Source of the DNA: Planctomycetota bacterium
Lineage (GTDB): Bacteria; Planctomycetota; UBA8108; UBA1146
Direction: 5' to 3'
NCBI GenBank assembly: GCA_002691835.1
Contig: NZJA01000108.1
Location: 7,380-34,832 of the forward strand
DNA: 27,453 bases
Shown piece after piece: positions 1-9,253 of the stretch. Made by a program: the position numbers and the translations under genes. The notes under the pieces are model-generated. The model saw only the letters and a program-made list of their open reading frames with translations. It had not been told where the DNA came from and did not search any database. Each line of letters begins with the position of its first letter. Positions within the stretch are counted from its first letter, which is position 1.

Positions 1-3000
1 GTGTGGTCTCCAATTGAGAACACACTTCCAGATTCTTGACTGGAAGAAACCGTCACGTCCGCAGAGTTACTGCAAAGATCCGCTGCCGTTGGCATCGGCC
101 AGCTCGCAGTTCCTTCACACGTACCCGGAGTGTTTGGGAACACCATGACGCTCGGAAGGTTTGTGAAGAATGGCGACTCAGAGTCCTCGACGATCACATC
201 GAAACTGGAGGTGCTGGAGTTGCCCCATTCGTCTGTTGCTGTGTAGGTAACTGTTGTGGCTCCCAAAGCAAACATTTGACCGCTAGAGTAATCTGCAGAA
301 ATGAAGGTTCCTGAACAATCTTCTGTATTCGGACTGCTCCAACTTGCAGACCCTGAACAATTTCCTTCTTGATTCGAAACGGTCACAGTTTCAGGAAGAT
401 TGAGAATCGTTGGTGCATCAATGTCTTGAACTTGAACAACGAAACTATCAATCGTCTCAAGCCCGCTATTGTCGATCACACTGTAGAAAACCGTCGTGTT
501 TCCTACTGGGAACTCAGACCCAGAGAGGACTGACGGGGTAATCGAGGCGATTCCCGAGCAGTCAGATCCGACAGGATCACTCCAAGTCGCAACCCCTGTG
601 CAGAGGCCTGGTGTGTTTTGGACAATCACCGTTTCCGGCATATTACTAATCTGCGGCGAATCTTGATCGAGGACCGTCACATTAAAGGAAGCTTCCGACA
701 CATTTCCAGAAGGATCGACGGCAGTGTAAACCACATTAGTAGTGCCGATTTCAAACAGATCACCTGAAAGGTGCGAGGAAGACAGGTCTGCAGAGACACA
801 ATCCTGCAGGTTCGGATCTCCCCATACTGCAGGAGCATGACAAGAACCAGACTCGGCTGTCACAGTAATATCCTGCGGCATTCCCGAAATCTGTGGGCTC
901 TCTCCATCGAGGATCGTCACAATGAAACTCGCGGACGACTGATTCCCCTCTGTGTCGGTCGAAGTGTAAATCACCTCTGTGACACCTGTGAAGAAAAGTG
1001 CTCCCGAAGAATGAGTCGAGCTCAAGCTGCTGAATGAGCAGTCCGAGGTGGAAGGCTCGCCCCAAATCACATTGACGCCACACAAAGACGTCGTGTTGGT
1101 CACAGTAACATCCTGAGGCATTTCCGAGATGGTTGGATTCTCTCCATCCGAAACGACAACCAGGAATGATCCCATGGTGTTGTTTCCAGATTCATCGGAG
1201 AAGGTATAGGTGATGATATGCGAACCAATACCCAAATCAGCTCCGTTTGGAATGTCACTTGTTGCTGTTACCACTCCACAATCTGAAGCCACCGGCTCTG
1301 ACCATGTCACAGTTGCTGTGCAAGAATCCACTGGAGTGGAAACATGAAGTGTCTCCGGAAGCTGATCCACATTCGGATCTGTCGTATCAAGAACGATGAC
1401 GGTAAATGAATGAGTCATTTCATTCAAATCAGGATCCAACGCAGTGTAACTGACCACAGTCTCACCCACTGGGAAGACTTCGCCCGGCTGATGACTTGAA
1501 GTCACCGTGAGCGGGCCGGCGCAGTTGTCCTGGAAAGACGGAATCGTCCAGTTGGCAACGGCATTACATTCCTGAGTACTGTTTCCTACAAATACCGGAT
1601 CAGACGGGGCTTCCAGAAGAACCGGAGCCTCGTTATCTGTCACAGTGACTGTGAAAGACTGCTCATGGCTGTTACCCAGTGCATCTTCTGCGACCGCTGT
1701 CACCGTGGTCAGCCCCAATGGGAAAACAGATCCGGCTGGATGACTCAGCGTGAATGAAGAGGTCGAGCAAGGGTCACTGGACTGCAGAGCATCCCATGTC
1801 ACCTGAGCTTCACAACTTCCAAAATCATTCGAAATCACGATGTCTTCCGGGAATACCGTGAATGTCGGCGGAAGATTATCGACGACACTGATCACAAAGG
1901 AACCTGTCGTCACGTTGTTACTGATATCAGTCACAATATAGGTCACGGTCGTATCACCGAGAGGAAGAGACACGGGGTTTTCGTGGCTCTTTTGTACAGT
2001 CACTGACTGACAATCTACTGGAACAGGCTCTTGCCATGTCACCAGTGCAGAACAAACACCGGGGTCCACACCGACAGTGAAATTATCTGGGATGCCGACG
2101 AGGGAAGGACCCTCATTATCTTGGACAAGTACATTGAAGAAGATACTCGTTGAGTTGTTGAAGTTGTCGGTCGCAGTGTAAGTCACCAAAGTGCTTCCGA
2201 CCTCGAAGGTATCTCCTGATTGATGGGTTGAAGTAATATTCAAAGCTGAATCACAGGCATCTAGTGCCAAAGGCTCATCCCATGTCACAACAGATCCACA
2301 CGTTCCCGGATTAATAACCGTAGTTATGTTCGGAACAGTATCGGTAAATGTCGGCGCATCTTGATCTTCTACCAAAATGGTGAAACTTGCGCTCGAACTG
2401 TTGCCGCTGGAATCTGAGCTGGTGTAAGTCACCAAGGTTTCCCCAACTGGAAAGCTGGTTCCAGGAATGTGACTGGCAGCAAATCCAACGCTCTCACAAT
2501 GGTCATGGGCAGTCGGAGTCAGCCAGAAGACTGTGTTTGAACAGGCCCCCGGAATACTGGCAACCGTAATATCTGCTGGCATGTTGTGGAAACTAGGTGC
2601 TTCGATGTCACTCACAGTCACATTGAAAGAGAACTGATCGACCTCTCCACCACCGTCAGAAGCCGTATAGATGACTGTCGTCACACCCTTGTCGAAGAAT
2701 GAACCCGAAGAGTGCGTTGATGTAACGACAACATTTGCACAATCATCGATAGCAGCAGGCTCATCCCAGAAGACTTGGGCTTGGCACAATCCTAGTGCGG
2801 TATCCGCCACAAGGTCCGAGATCACTCCGCTGAATTGTGGAGGATTGCCGTCGGTCACTGTGACATTGAACGATACTTGGCTGATGTTTCCAGAGTCGTC
2901 AGTTGCCGTGTAGGTCACTGGTGTTACCCCGACCTGGAAAACCGTATCTGGTGAATGAGAACTTGAAAGGACTGAAGAACCACAAGAATCTACAGCCGTC

Positions 3001-5606
3001 GGTTCTATCCACGAGACAGTAGCACTGCATTCAGTGGGGATAACCGCCTGAGTGATATCAGCTGGAACATCTTGGAAAGAAGGTCCAAATCCATCCGTCA
3101 CCGTCACCGGGAAAGAAATCACAGAGCTGAAACCGGTTAGATCTGATACTTCGTATGTCACCTCGGTTGTTCCTAATGGGAAAACCGAATTGGGCTCATG
3201 AGAAGCGGTGTATGTCAGGTTCGCTGAACAATCTACGGCAACCGGTGGAGTCCAAGTCACAACTTCCGAGCAATCGGAAGTTGACGTGGATGCCAATACG
3301 GGGCCCGGTGTGGAAATAAAGACCGGAATATCGAGGTCATTCACAGTTACTGTGAAGGAACCCACTGTCTCATTCCCAAAAGGATCGAGAGCCGTGTAGA
3401 CCACCGTCGTCACTCCCACACCAAATGTGGATGGTGGATCGAAATTACTTGTCGGCTCTAACTCAAGATCACAGTTATCAACCACTGCTGGTGGATCCCA
3501 AATCACAGTAGCACCACAACTACCAGGATCAGTATTCAGCACCATATCCGCAGGAAGGCCAACAAGAGTCGGTGGAGTATCATCGACAATATTGACGGAG
3601 AATGTCATCGTTGACGACAAGCCATTGGCATCTGTCGCAGTGTAGATGACGTTTCTGATTCCAGGAATTCCTACCAAGGGCTGAAGGAAGTTCTGGGTCA
3701 ATGTTGCAACTCCCGAGCAATCAGTGACGATCGGATCAATCCAAGTGACTGTGGCATTGCAAGCCGTAGTCAATGAAGAAACCTCAATGTTGGGGAGCTG
3801 CTCGATGACTGGTGCGGAATTATCCTCAACCGTCACGATAATCGCATCGATGTCTTCGTTTCCACTGACATCCGTTGCCGAGAATACCACCATCGTCTGA
3901 CCAATGGGGAACTCCGAGCCATTAGCATGACTGGAGACCACTGTGACTTCTGAGCAAGCATCTGTCGCTACAGGATCTTCCCAAGTAACGAAAGCAGTAC
4001 AAGACTGAGGATCCGCTGAAACTACAGGGAATACCGGTAGTTGAACAATTTGTGGACCGACAGTCTCTGTCACCGTAATCGTGAAACTGCCTGAAGCCAG
4101 ATTTCCGTGATCATCAGTAGCTGTAAAGGTGATCACATTGATTCCAGGGGGCAATTCAGCTCCCTGAGCAACATCGGAAACGAATGTCGCACCACCACAA
4201 TCGTCGGAGACTGTTGGCTCAACCCAACTGACGATTGCGGCGCAAGCACCTGGTGTCAGTGAGATCACCTGATTTTCTGGAATCCCTGCGAAAACCGGCG
4301 GAATCGTATCGAACTGAATACCATTATCTTGATCACAAGAATCTGGAATGCCATTCCCATTACAATCCTGAGTGAGACCGTTCAGGATTTCACAAATGTC
4401 GATGACGTTGTTTCCATTACAGTCTTGATCTCCTTGTTGGAAATCACAACTATCCGGAATTAAGTTGCTATTGCAGTCGGGCGTTCCGGCAAGCAAATCA
4501 CAAGCATCCGGTTGCCCATTCCCATTACAGTCTGCATAGGTCAATTCTTTGATCAGACGGAGACTTGAAGCCGTACTTAAGAAGACTCCTGCATCGCCGA
4601 AGGCCATGGGAGAATCATCGATTCCCCCAACGAGATCCATGCAGTTACTGGTGGTGATGAAGGTACTGAGTTCAACACCAGTGTTCCAGCTTCCACCCTC
4701 CTGAGAGTACAAACGGAGGCCACAATCGGTCGAAACCACGGCTTTATCGCCAGAGAGAGCACTGTACTGCCGAGGCCCCGGTGTAAATGAAAGATCACTC
4801 TGCAGATCCCAACCCGTGATGGATCTTCGGAATATCTGTGCTCCAGAGGCATCTGGAACCAAAAGAGTGAGGTCTGTGTTGGAATGACCAAAGCTGTAAC
4901 CAGAAACGTTGGAAAGAGAGAGAGACGAGTCTTGCTCCCAAGCCAATGAGGGGCTTCCAACAGGAACAAAAACGACAATCTCGCCTGTGGTCCTGTCTGC
5001 AGCAGCAAGATTGCCAGAAACCATCTCAAGCTCATCACCTAATGATCCACCCGTCGTACCATTATTGATGGAACTCTCAAACCAGGAAGCAGTCTGCCCT
5101 CCTGTGAAGAGACGGGTGTAGAAGGTGATCTCATTATTGCCGGGATCACCGACTGCGAGATGTATTCCCGATAGAGCGACACTGTGCCCAAAATTTACCG
5201 CCCCGCCAATTGGCGCGAATGCAAATTCCTCGATCCAGGTTGCACCATCGTAACTGAGAACCCTGATCTCGTTACCCAGGCCGAGGGCAAGAAGGGTTCC
5301 ATCCAAATCCAGAGAATGCAGAGTCTGCACTCCAAGATCCAGAGTGGTGTGGGTGATCCAGGAATCTTCATCCTGCATCAATAGCTGCACCTCATTGCCG
5401 CCACCTCGAACAAGCCAAGGCCCTGAAGCAGCGACGAGAGGAGCCGAATCTGCCACCAATTCAGAACCGGTTTCACAGTTCTGAGCCGATAGATTCGGTA
5501 CGCTCACACCCAACATTACGAATACAAAAACAATGACAAAGCCCAGCCGCCAAGCGACAACAGGGCCAGATACGACTTCGAAAGTCGATTCAGAAAAGGT
5601 CTTCAT
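1..5606 (-). CDS. Giant secreted FG-GAP / Ca-binding / HYR-repeat protein (partial, C-terminus beyond the left edge)
   Basis: The frame opening at the ATG at 5606 has no stop down to base 1, so at least 1868 residues are encoded and the C-terminus is missing. In order: an N-terminal hydrophobic signal (about residues 22-41, cleavage likely after LSA); a region of about 45-350 with FG-GAP-like phrases (FGHSVALSG, LAVGDPG), suggesting a beta-propeller; four Asp/Asn-rich Ca-binding repeats at about 355-432 (type DCNGNGIPDSCD, thrombospondin-3-like); then 17 complete HYR (hyalin-type immunoglobulin-like) domains of about 80 residues from about residue 433, and an 18th cut by the window edge. HYR units show P-x-(F/I) starts, C-x-A-x-V-x-W and D-C cysteine pairs, and an A-T-D-x-x-G-N near the end. 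HYR domains are known adhesive extracellular modules; the role here (cell surface or matrix adhesion) is inferred. The start has a good ribosome site (GGGGGAGAG, about 6 nt away). Domain calls are by eye. Confidence 0.9.
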   Translation of the reverse strand, partial: MKTFSESTFEVVSGPVVAWRLGFVIVFVFVMLGVSVPNLSAQNCETGSELVADSAPLVAASGPWLVRGGGNEVQLLMQDEDSWITHTTLDLGVQTLHSLDLDGTLLALGLGNEIRVLSYDGATWIEEFAFAPIGGAVNFGHSVALSGIHLAVGDPGNNEITFYTRLFTGGQTASWFESSINNGTTGGSLGDELEMVSGNLAAADRTTGEIVVFVPVGSPSLAWEQDSSLSLSNVSGYSFGHSNTDLTLLVPDASGAQIFRRSITGWDLQSDLSFTPGPRQYSALSGDKAVVSTDCGLRLYSQEGGSWNTGVELSTFITTSNCMDLVGGIDDSPMAFGDAGVFLSTASSLRLIKELTYADCNGNGQPDACDLLAGTPDCNSNLIPDSCDFQQGDQDCNGNNVIDICEILNGLTQDCNGNGIPDSCDQDNGIQFDTIPPVFAGIPENQVISLTPGACAAIVSWVEPTVSDDCGGATFVSDVAQGAELPPGINVITFTATDDHGNLASGSFTITVTETVGPQIVQLPVFPVVSADPQSCTAFVTWEDPVATDACSEVTVVSSHANGSEFPIGQTMVVFSATDVSGNEDIDAIIVTVEDNSAPVIEQLPNIEVSSLTTACNATVTWIDPIVTDCSGVATLTQNFLQPLVGIPGIRNVIYTATDANGLSSTMTFSVNIVDDTPPTLVGLPADMVLNTDPGSCGATVIWDPPAVVDNCDLELEPTSNFDPPSTFGVGVTTVVYTALDPFGNETVGSFTVTVNDLDIPVFISTPGPVLASTSTSDCSEVVTWTPPVAVDCSANLTYTASHEPNSVFPLGTTEVTYEVSDLTGFSSVISFPVTVTDGFGPSFQDVPADITQAVIPTECSATVSWIEPTAVDSCGSSVLSSSHSPDTVFQVGVTPVTYTATDDSGNISQVSFNVTVTDGNPPQFSGVISDLVADTALGLCQAQVFWDEPAAIDDCANVVVTSTHSSGSFFDKGVTTVIYTASDGGGEVDQFSFNVTVSDIEAPSFHNMPADITVASIPGACSNTVFWLTPTAHDHCESVGFAASHIPGTSFPVGETLVTYTSSDSSGNSSSASFTILVEDQDAPTFTDTVPNITTVINPGTCGSVVTWDEPLALDACDSALNITSTHQSGDTFEVGSTLVTYTATDNFNNSTSIFFNVLVQDNEGPSLVGIPDNFTVGVDPGVCSALVTWQEPVPVDCQSVTVQKSHENPVSLPLGDTTVTYIVTDISNNVTTGSFVISVVDNLPPTFTVFPEDIVISNDFGSCEAQVTWDALQSSDPCSTSSFTLSHPAGSVFPLGLTTVTAVAEDALGNSHEQSFTVTVTDNEAPVLLEAPSDPVFVGNSTQECNAVANWTIPSFQDNCAGPLTVTSSHQPGEVFPVGETVVSYTALDPDLNEMTHSFTVIVLDTTDPNVDQLPETLHVSTPVDSCTATVTWSEPVASDCGVVTATSDIPNGADLGIGSHIITYTFSDESGNNTMGSFLVVVSDGENPTISEMPQDVTVTNTTSLCGVNVIWGEPSTSDCSFSSLSSTHSSGALFFTGVTEVIYTSTDTEGNQSSASFIVTILDGESPQISGMPQDITVTAESGSCHAPAVWGDPNLQDCVSADLSSSHLSGDLFEIGTTNVVYTAVDPSGNVSEASFNVTVLDQDSPQISNMPETVIVQNTPGLCTGVATWSDPVGSDCSGIASITPSVLSGSEFPVGNTTVFYSVIDNSGLETIDSFVVQVQDIDAPTILNLPETVTVSNQEGNCSGSASWSSPNTEDCSGTFISADYSSGQMFALGATTVTYTATDEWGNSSTSSFDVIVEDSESPFFTNLPSVMVFPNTPGTCEGTASWPMPTAADLCSNSADVTVSSSQESGSVFSIGDH

Positions 5607-5658
5607 TGGGTCTCTCCCCCATTAAATTGAAGAGTTTTATAGTTCTCCCGATCCACTA

Positions 5659-5687
5659 AATGTATTGACTTTGTTAGTTTTTGACAA
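5659..5687 (-). promoter_or_regulatory. Candidate sigma-70-type promoter of the HYR-repeat gene
   Basis: On the minus strand TTGTCA (5687-5682, 5 of 6 to TTGACA) is followed after 17 nt by TACATT (5664-5659, 4 of 6 to TATAAT). The resulting leader would be about 45-50 nt before the ATG at 5606. This is a consensus match only, with no experimental support. Confidence 0.45.
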
Positions 5688-5834
5688 CATAGCAATGAGC
5701 TTAGTCTATATGGCTCAGAACTTACACTTGGCGACATTGGGCACGTTTGACAGATGAGAGACTGTTCACCTCGACCTCCCGCACCAAAAGGGCTACTCTC
5801 CCGGGTCAGGTATGAATCTATAGTCATGCAATCG

Positions 5835-5908
5835 GTCCCCGTAGCTCAGCTGGATAGAGCATCGGATTCCTAATCCGAAGGTCGCAGGTTCGAATCCTGC
5901 CGGGGACG
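5835..5908 (+). tRNA. tRNA-Arg (anticodon CCT)
   Basis: A 74-nt cloverleaf. The acceptor stem GTCCCCG pairs with CGGGGAC (5901-5907) and G5908 is the discriminator. The D-arm carries AGCTCAGCTGGATAGAGC, the anticodon stem TCGGA/TCCGA encloses the loop TTCCTAA with anticodon CCT (reads AGG), and the T-arm is GCAGGTTCGAATCCTGC. The 3' CCA is not encoded: the bases after the discriminator are CAT. A protein gene begins within 10 bases downstream. Confidence 0.96.
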
Positions 5909-5915
5909 CATTTTT

Positions 5916-6701
5916 GTGAACCTCATTTTAATGAAGCTCACTGGGAAGTTCCAAGATCTGGTGATCATCCGATTTCATTCTCTTTGTTTGGCGCTCACCC
6001 TTTTGATCAGCAGCTGCAGCACCAGTCCAAAAAATCTTGTTTCCGGCGCAAACTATGAGGTGAAGACCTGGGGAAGCATGAGAGAGGTCTTAAAAGAAGG
6101 GAAAACTTCCGGCAGGATCACGCTGGATGAGGTCGTGACCCAAAATTCCATCGGCGTGGGAGCTCTTTCAGAGCTGAAGGGTGAGATCACTCTGCTGGAT
6201 GGGGAAGTCTTTATTGCCACCGGCGCGAAAGACTCATCTTCAAAACAACAGATCTTCAAAACTCGAAGTGTTTCAAAATCTGATCAGGCAGCACTGCTGG
6301 TGATCGCTGAAGTTCCTGCCTGGGAGTCACTGAATCTGGGCTCCTGTGCCACCTACTCTGATCTTGAAACGAAAGTTGCAGCGGTGTTGAAGCAGCGCGG
6401 ATTCGATCTTCTGCAACCGACTCCCATCAGAATTCGTGGAGTGGCAGACCGGGTCGATTTTCACGTGATTGCCGGTTCCTGCCCCATTGCCGACCCACAG
6501 GGAACCCCTCCATGGCGCGGTTCCATCGAGGGCGAACCTCTGGAATTGGTCGGGATCTACGTTGAAGAGTCTGCCGGAAAGCTGACCCACCACCTGCACA
6601 ACAGCCACCTGCATGTGGTTTCAGGGTCTCAATCGGGTCATGTCGATACGATTCAGCTGCACAGCGCTGAGCTGCAGATTCCCCAAAGTCTCCCAAAGTA
6701 A
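5916..6701 (+). CDS. Acetolactate-decarboxylase-like lipoprotein
   Basis: 261 residues from a GTG start. An N-terminal hydrophobic stretch ends in a lipobox (L-I-S-S-C, Cys34), so the protein is probably a lipid-anchored envelope protein. The rest resembles the alpha-acetolactate decarboxylase family (AlsD/BudA; acetolactate to acetoin): G-A-L-S-E-L-K-G-E at 82-90 followed by a L-L-D-G-E segment, an R-I-R-G segment at 171-174, and a C-terminal H-L-H plus G-H-V signature (His231, His233, His242) matching the three zinc ligands of the family. The turn between the second and third His is two residues shorter than I recall for the Bacillus enzyme. An envelope location is unusual for this normally cytosolic or secreted enzyme, so the substrate may differ. 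The start is uncertain: GTG 5916 is preceded only by GGGGA inside the tRNA acceptor stem, and ATG 5931 has no clear ribosome site. It converges with the next gene with a 6-bp gap. Confidence 0.75.
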   Translation: MNLILMKLTGKFQDLVIIRFHSLCLALTLLISSCSTSPKNLVSGANYEVKTWGSMREVLKEGKTSGRITLDEVVTQNSIGVGALSELKGEITLLDGEVFIATGAKDSSSKQQIFKTRSVSKSDQAALLVIAEVPAWESLNLGSCATYSDLETKVAAVLKQRGFDLLQPTPIRIRGVADRVDFHVIAGSCPIADPQGTPPWRGSIEGEPLELVGIYVEESAGKLTHHLHNSHLHVVSGSQSGHVDTIQLHSAELQIPQSLPK

Positions 6702-6707
6702 ACAGGT

Positions 6708-9152
6708 TCAGGGACAACCGCTAAAGTTGGAGCAATCCAAAGCATCGTCGGTCGGGTCCACTCCACAGCTCTGGGGTCCCGGTGCAGGCAGATCACCTAA
6801 GCCGGAGAAGAGCATTCCCAGCAGCGTCACCGGATCCGAGACATCCAGAGTTCCATCATCATTCGCATCGCAGGCATCCTGACAGTTGGGAGGAGACCCT
6901 CCGCCAAAGAGGGAGAGCAGAGAAGCGACCGCATCCGAAATGTTGAGGGATCCGTCGCTGTTGCAGTCTCCCCTGCGGAACGAGACCCCACCGACCCGGG
7001 GACGGAAGTCCGCCGCCACCAGCAGATGGTCAGATCCGCTGGAATCATCAAACTGCAGGCCATTCTGCACGAGTGAGCTGTTCGACATCTCATCGGTCAG
7101 CAGTACGAAATGACGCCCCAGTTCGAGAACCGCATCGGAATAGATGATGTAATCCAGATAACCGGGGGAGTAACTGCCGTTGTCGTTACGCCAGGTGTAG
7201 ATCTGACGTCGGGCGACATGACGGGATTTGGTGTCGAGGAGATCGGTGCCATCCGCGTCTGGGGGGGAATCCCAGCCCCATTGGGTCTCATCGAGGATAT
7301 CACCGGTCAACAAGGTCATCCGTTGACGCGATTCACCGACAAAGTTCATATCGCCCAAAATCAGCACCGGAGCCTGCGGGTGGGTCGAAAGCAATCCTGC
7401 CAGTCGCTGATCGCGAATGAACGCGGCAATCTGATCACATTCGTTTTGCCGGCCCGATTCATTGGCACAACAGGGGAGATGAGCATTGATCACCATCGTT
7501 GGTACCCCCCATTCGCTGGAGGTATCGATCCAGGCTGCGCTGTTCCCCGACAGGGCCCAGGTCTGCAGAATCGGGAAGCGGCTGACAAAGATGCAGTCGG
7601 ACTGACCGGCACTGAACCAGTTTCCACCGCCGATGGGGCTCACCCATGAACTCACATAAGAGGCGGTTTCCGCCGGTGTGTGATTGTAGATCTCCTGAAA
7701 ACAGTAAATGTCCGCCGCCACCGCCGCCAACTGTCGACCGATCCGATTCCCCTGTCCCTGCCACGGGTTATCGGTGAGGACGTTGTAACTCACGACCCGC
7801 AGATCTGATGCCTGCTCCCGGGTCAGGGGGATCTCAGCATCCGGAGGCAATTGCCCCAGAGCCAGCGGGTGAAAGAGGCCACCCGAATCGGGAAGGCAAT
7901 CTCCCCCGGGTCGGTCGTCACACAGCAGCACCCGAACTTCCGATCCCAGTGAGATCAGCGGCGAGTTTCTGCGAAGGCTGAGTTCAAACTCGGTTCCCGA
8001 GACAGTGGGTGCGGCGACGAGGCCTACATCGGCATGACTGATCGGGAAAGTGGCTCCGCCAGATCTCACCGTTCCCTGCCTGGCCCCAAAGTCCCATTCC
8101 ACTTCGGCACCGATCCCGGAGATGGCCAGCCCCGTATTGGGATTGGCATCGGTATCGATGTAGAGAATCAGTGTGTCCCCTTCATCGAGCTGCACTTCCG
8201 GCCCGGCAAAATCGAAACGAAGAAACAGGGACTCGTCATCATCCGCCACGGAAAGGGACAGCAGATCGTGGCCGCCGGGAACCGCATCCCCGACCGGGTC
8301 CTGAAGCGGCGTCACCCCACTCCAGTCGTCGTAGCGTTCGTCGATGGTCACTGCCACCTGAGTCGGCGGCCCATTCAGGGTGGTCACCGCACAGACTTCC
8401 GCACAGGAGACCGATTGCCCGGGAGGGGCCACTGCACCAACAACAGAGATTTCCAGCAGGGTTCCCGGTGCAACTCCGCTGATGGTGTGGGTCGTCGTGT
8501 CTCCCGGTAATGACAGCACTGTTCCGTTGACCGTCAGTTCGATGGAACCGTAGGGCTGGGGATTCTCCCAGGACAGTACGGCCCCGTCCTGAGTGGGAGT
8601 GCAGGCAAAGTTTTGCACGGCCGGCAGGACCGAGACGGGCGAGTTGAAGAATCGCAGGCACCAGCTGTTGAGGACTCCATCACTGTTGGCAGGAAAATCA
8701 TCCTCCACATTCAGCGTCCACACCCCCTGGGTATTCTGACCGCTGAAGACACTCAGGAGTCCGTTCGATGGCTGCATGTAACAGCCGAAGTCATAAGTCA
8801 CCGCTCCATTGGCCACGCCATCATCGCTGAAGATGACCCGCAGATCATCGAGGTCTCCCCCCAAGCCGTCATGAAGCCGGAGAGTGGTGCCCGTTGGAGA
8901 ATTCAGATCGACGAGCAGATCGGCAACAAAGCCATGGCTGATGTCCACCCGAACGTGCAGGTCTTCGATGTTCAGATTGTCATTGATCTGGATCGAATCG
9001 GAGATGGAAACGGGAGTGCCAGTCTCTCCCCCAAAGATAATTCCGGGAGATGAACAGGTCTCATTGCCTGACTGGGCAATCACGGGAGCCGTGGCCAAAA
9101 GCATGGCGCACATTAAACCGATCAGGATTATCAGGAATCTCTGCGCTCCCAT
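6708..9152 (-). CDS. Secreted multidomain endonuclease/exonuclease/phosphatase protein with dockerin-like tail
   Basis: 814 residues. Signal peptide at about 1-27. Residues 30-170 look like a proprotein-convertase P domain (L-x-V-x-x-D-I-x-H, L-x-S-P-x-G-T). Residues 177-258 are fibronectin-III-like. Residues 265-430 resemble a DOMON/CBM9-type beta-sandwich (YDDW, Y-I-D-T-D). Residues 450-718 form an EEP nuclease/phosphatase domain with the expected catalytic series: Asn457 in SYNVLT, Glu487 in FQE, His558 in NAHLP, Asp601/Asn603 in GDMN, Asp667 in DYI, and Asp708-His709 in SDHL. Residues 726-785 carry two Ca-binding dockerin-like units (GDCNSDGSLNISD and DANDDGTLDVSD), followed by a Cys-rich end of the type common in Planctomycetota exported proteins. 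Probable role: cleavage of extracellular DNA or other phosphodiesters, with the tail mediating surface or export sorting. The exact substrate cannot be read from sequence. Confidence 0.9.
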   Translation of the reverse strand: MGAQRFLIILIGLMCAMLLATAPVIAQSGNETCSSPGIIFGGETGTPVSISDSIQINDNLNIEDLHVRVDISHGFVADLLVDLNSPTGTTLRLHDGLGGDLDDLRVIFSDDGVANGAVTYDFGCYMQPSNGLLSVFSGQNTQGVWTLNVEDDFPANSDGVLNSWCLRFFNSPVSVLPAVQNFACTPTQDGAVLSWENPQPYGSIELTVNGTVLSLPGDTTTHTISGVAPGTLLEISVVGAVAPPGQSVSCAEVCAVTTLNGPPTQVAVTIDERYDDWSGVTPLQDPVGDAVPGGHDLLSLSVADDDESLFLRFDFAGPEVQLDEGDTLILYIDTDANPNTGLAISGIGAEVEWDFGARQGTVRSGGATFPISHADVGLVAAPTVSGTEFELSLRRNSPLISLGSEVRVLLCDDRPGGDCLPDSGGLFHPLALGQLPPDAEIPLTREQASDLRVVSYNVLTDNPWQGQGNRIGRQLAAVAADIYCFQEIYNHTPAETASYVSSWVSPIGGGNWFSAGQSDCIFVSRFPILQTWALSGNSAAWIDTSSEWGVPTMVINAHLPCCANESGRQNECDQIAAFIRDQRLAGLLSTHPQAPVLILGDMNFVGESRQRMTLLTGDILDETQWGWDSPPDADGTDLLDTKSRHVARRQIYTWRNDNGSYSPGYLDYIIYSDAVLELGRHFVLLTDEMSNSSLVQNGLQFDDSSGSDHLLVAADFRPRVGGVSFRRGDCNSDGSLNISDAVASLLSLFGGGSPPNCQDACDANDDGTLDVSDPVTLLGMLFSGLGDLPAPGPQSCGVDPTDDALDCSNFSGCP

Positions 9153-9253
9153 TGAAACCGCCTCTACTACAGATCGTTGATGCGTCCACGTGTGAAGACC
9201 TGCGGTCTTGCTTTTGAATAACTCTACACTGAAGACCCGATTTTAAATGATAC

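Noticed and set aside
1..4320. Tandem repeats of about 240 bp that might be taken for a DNA satellite or CRISPR-like array
   Set aside because: The periodicity is at protein level (HYR domains). Nucleotide identity between units is low and there are no constant direct repeats or spacers.
36..5121. Many short plus-strand and alternate-frame open frames across the HYR gene
   Set aside because: They are shadows of the continuous minus-strand frame, with low-complexity Ser/Thr/Val composition mirroring the repeats and no ribosome sites.
5603..5827. 74-codon minus-strand frame upstream of the HYR gene
   Set aside because: It overlaps the candidate promoter, has no recognisable features and ends on the HYR start; treated as non-coding.
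7110..8510. Plus-strand frames of 158-179 codons opposite the EEP nuclease gene
   Set aside because: They are antisense to a gene with full catalytic motifs and show no domain or start signal.
9200..9240. AAGACC-TGC-GGTCTT hairpin as terminator of the selenoprotein gene
   Set aside because: The stem is only 6 bp and no T-run follows on the minus strand, so terminator function is not supported.
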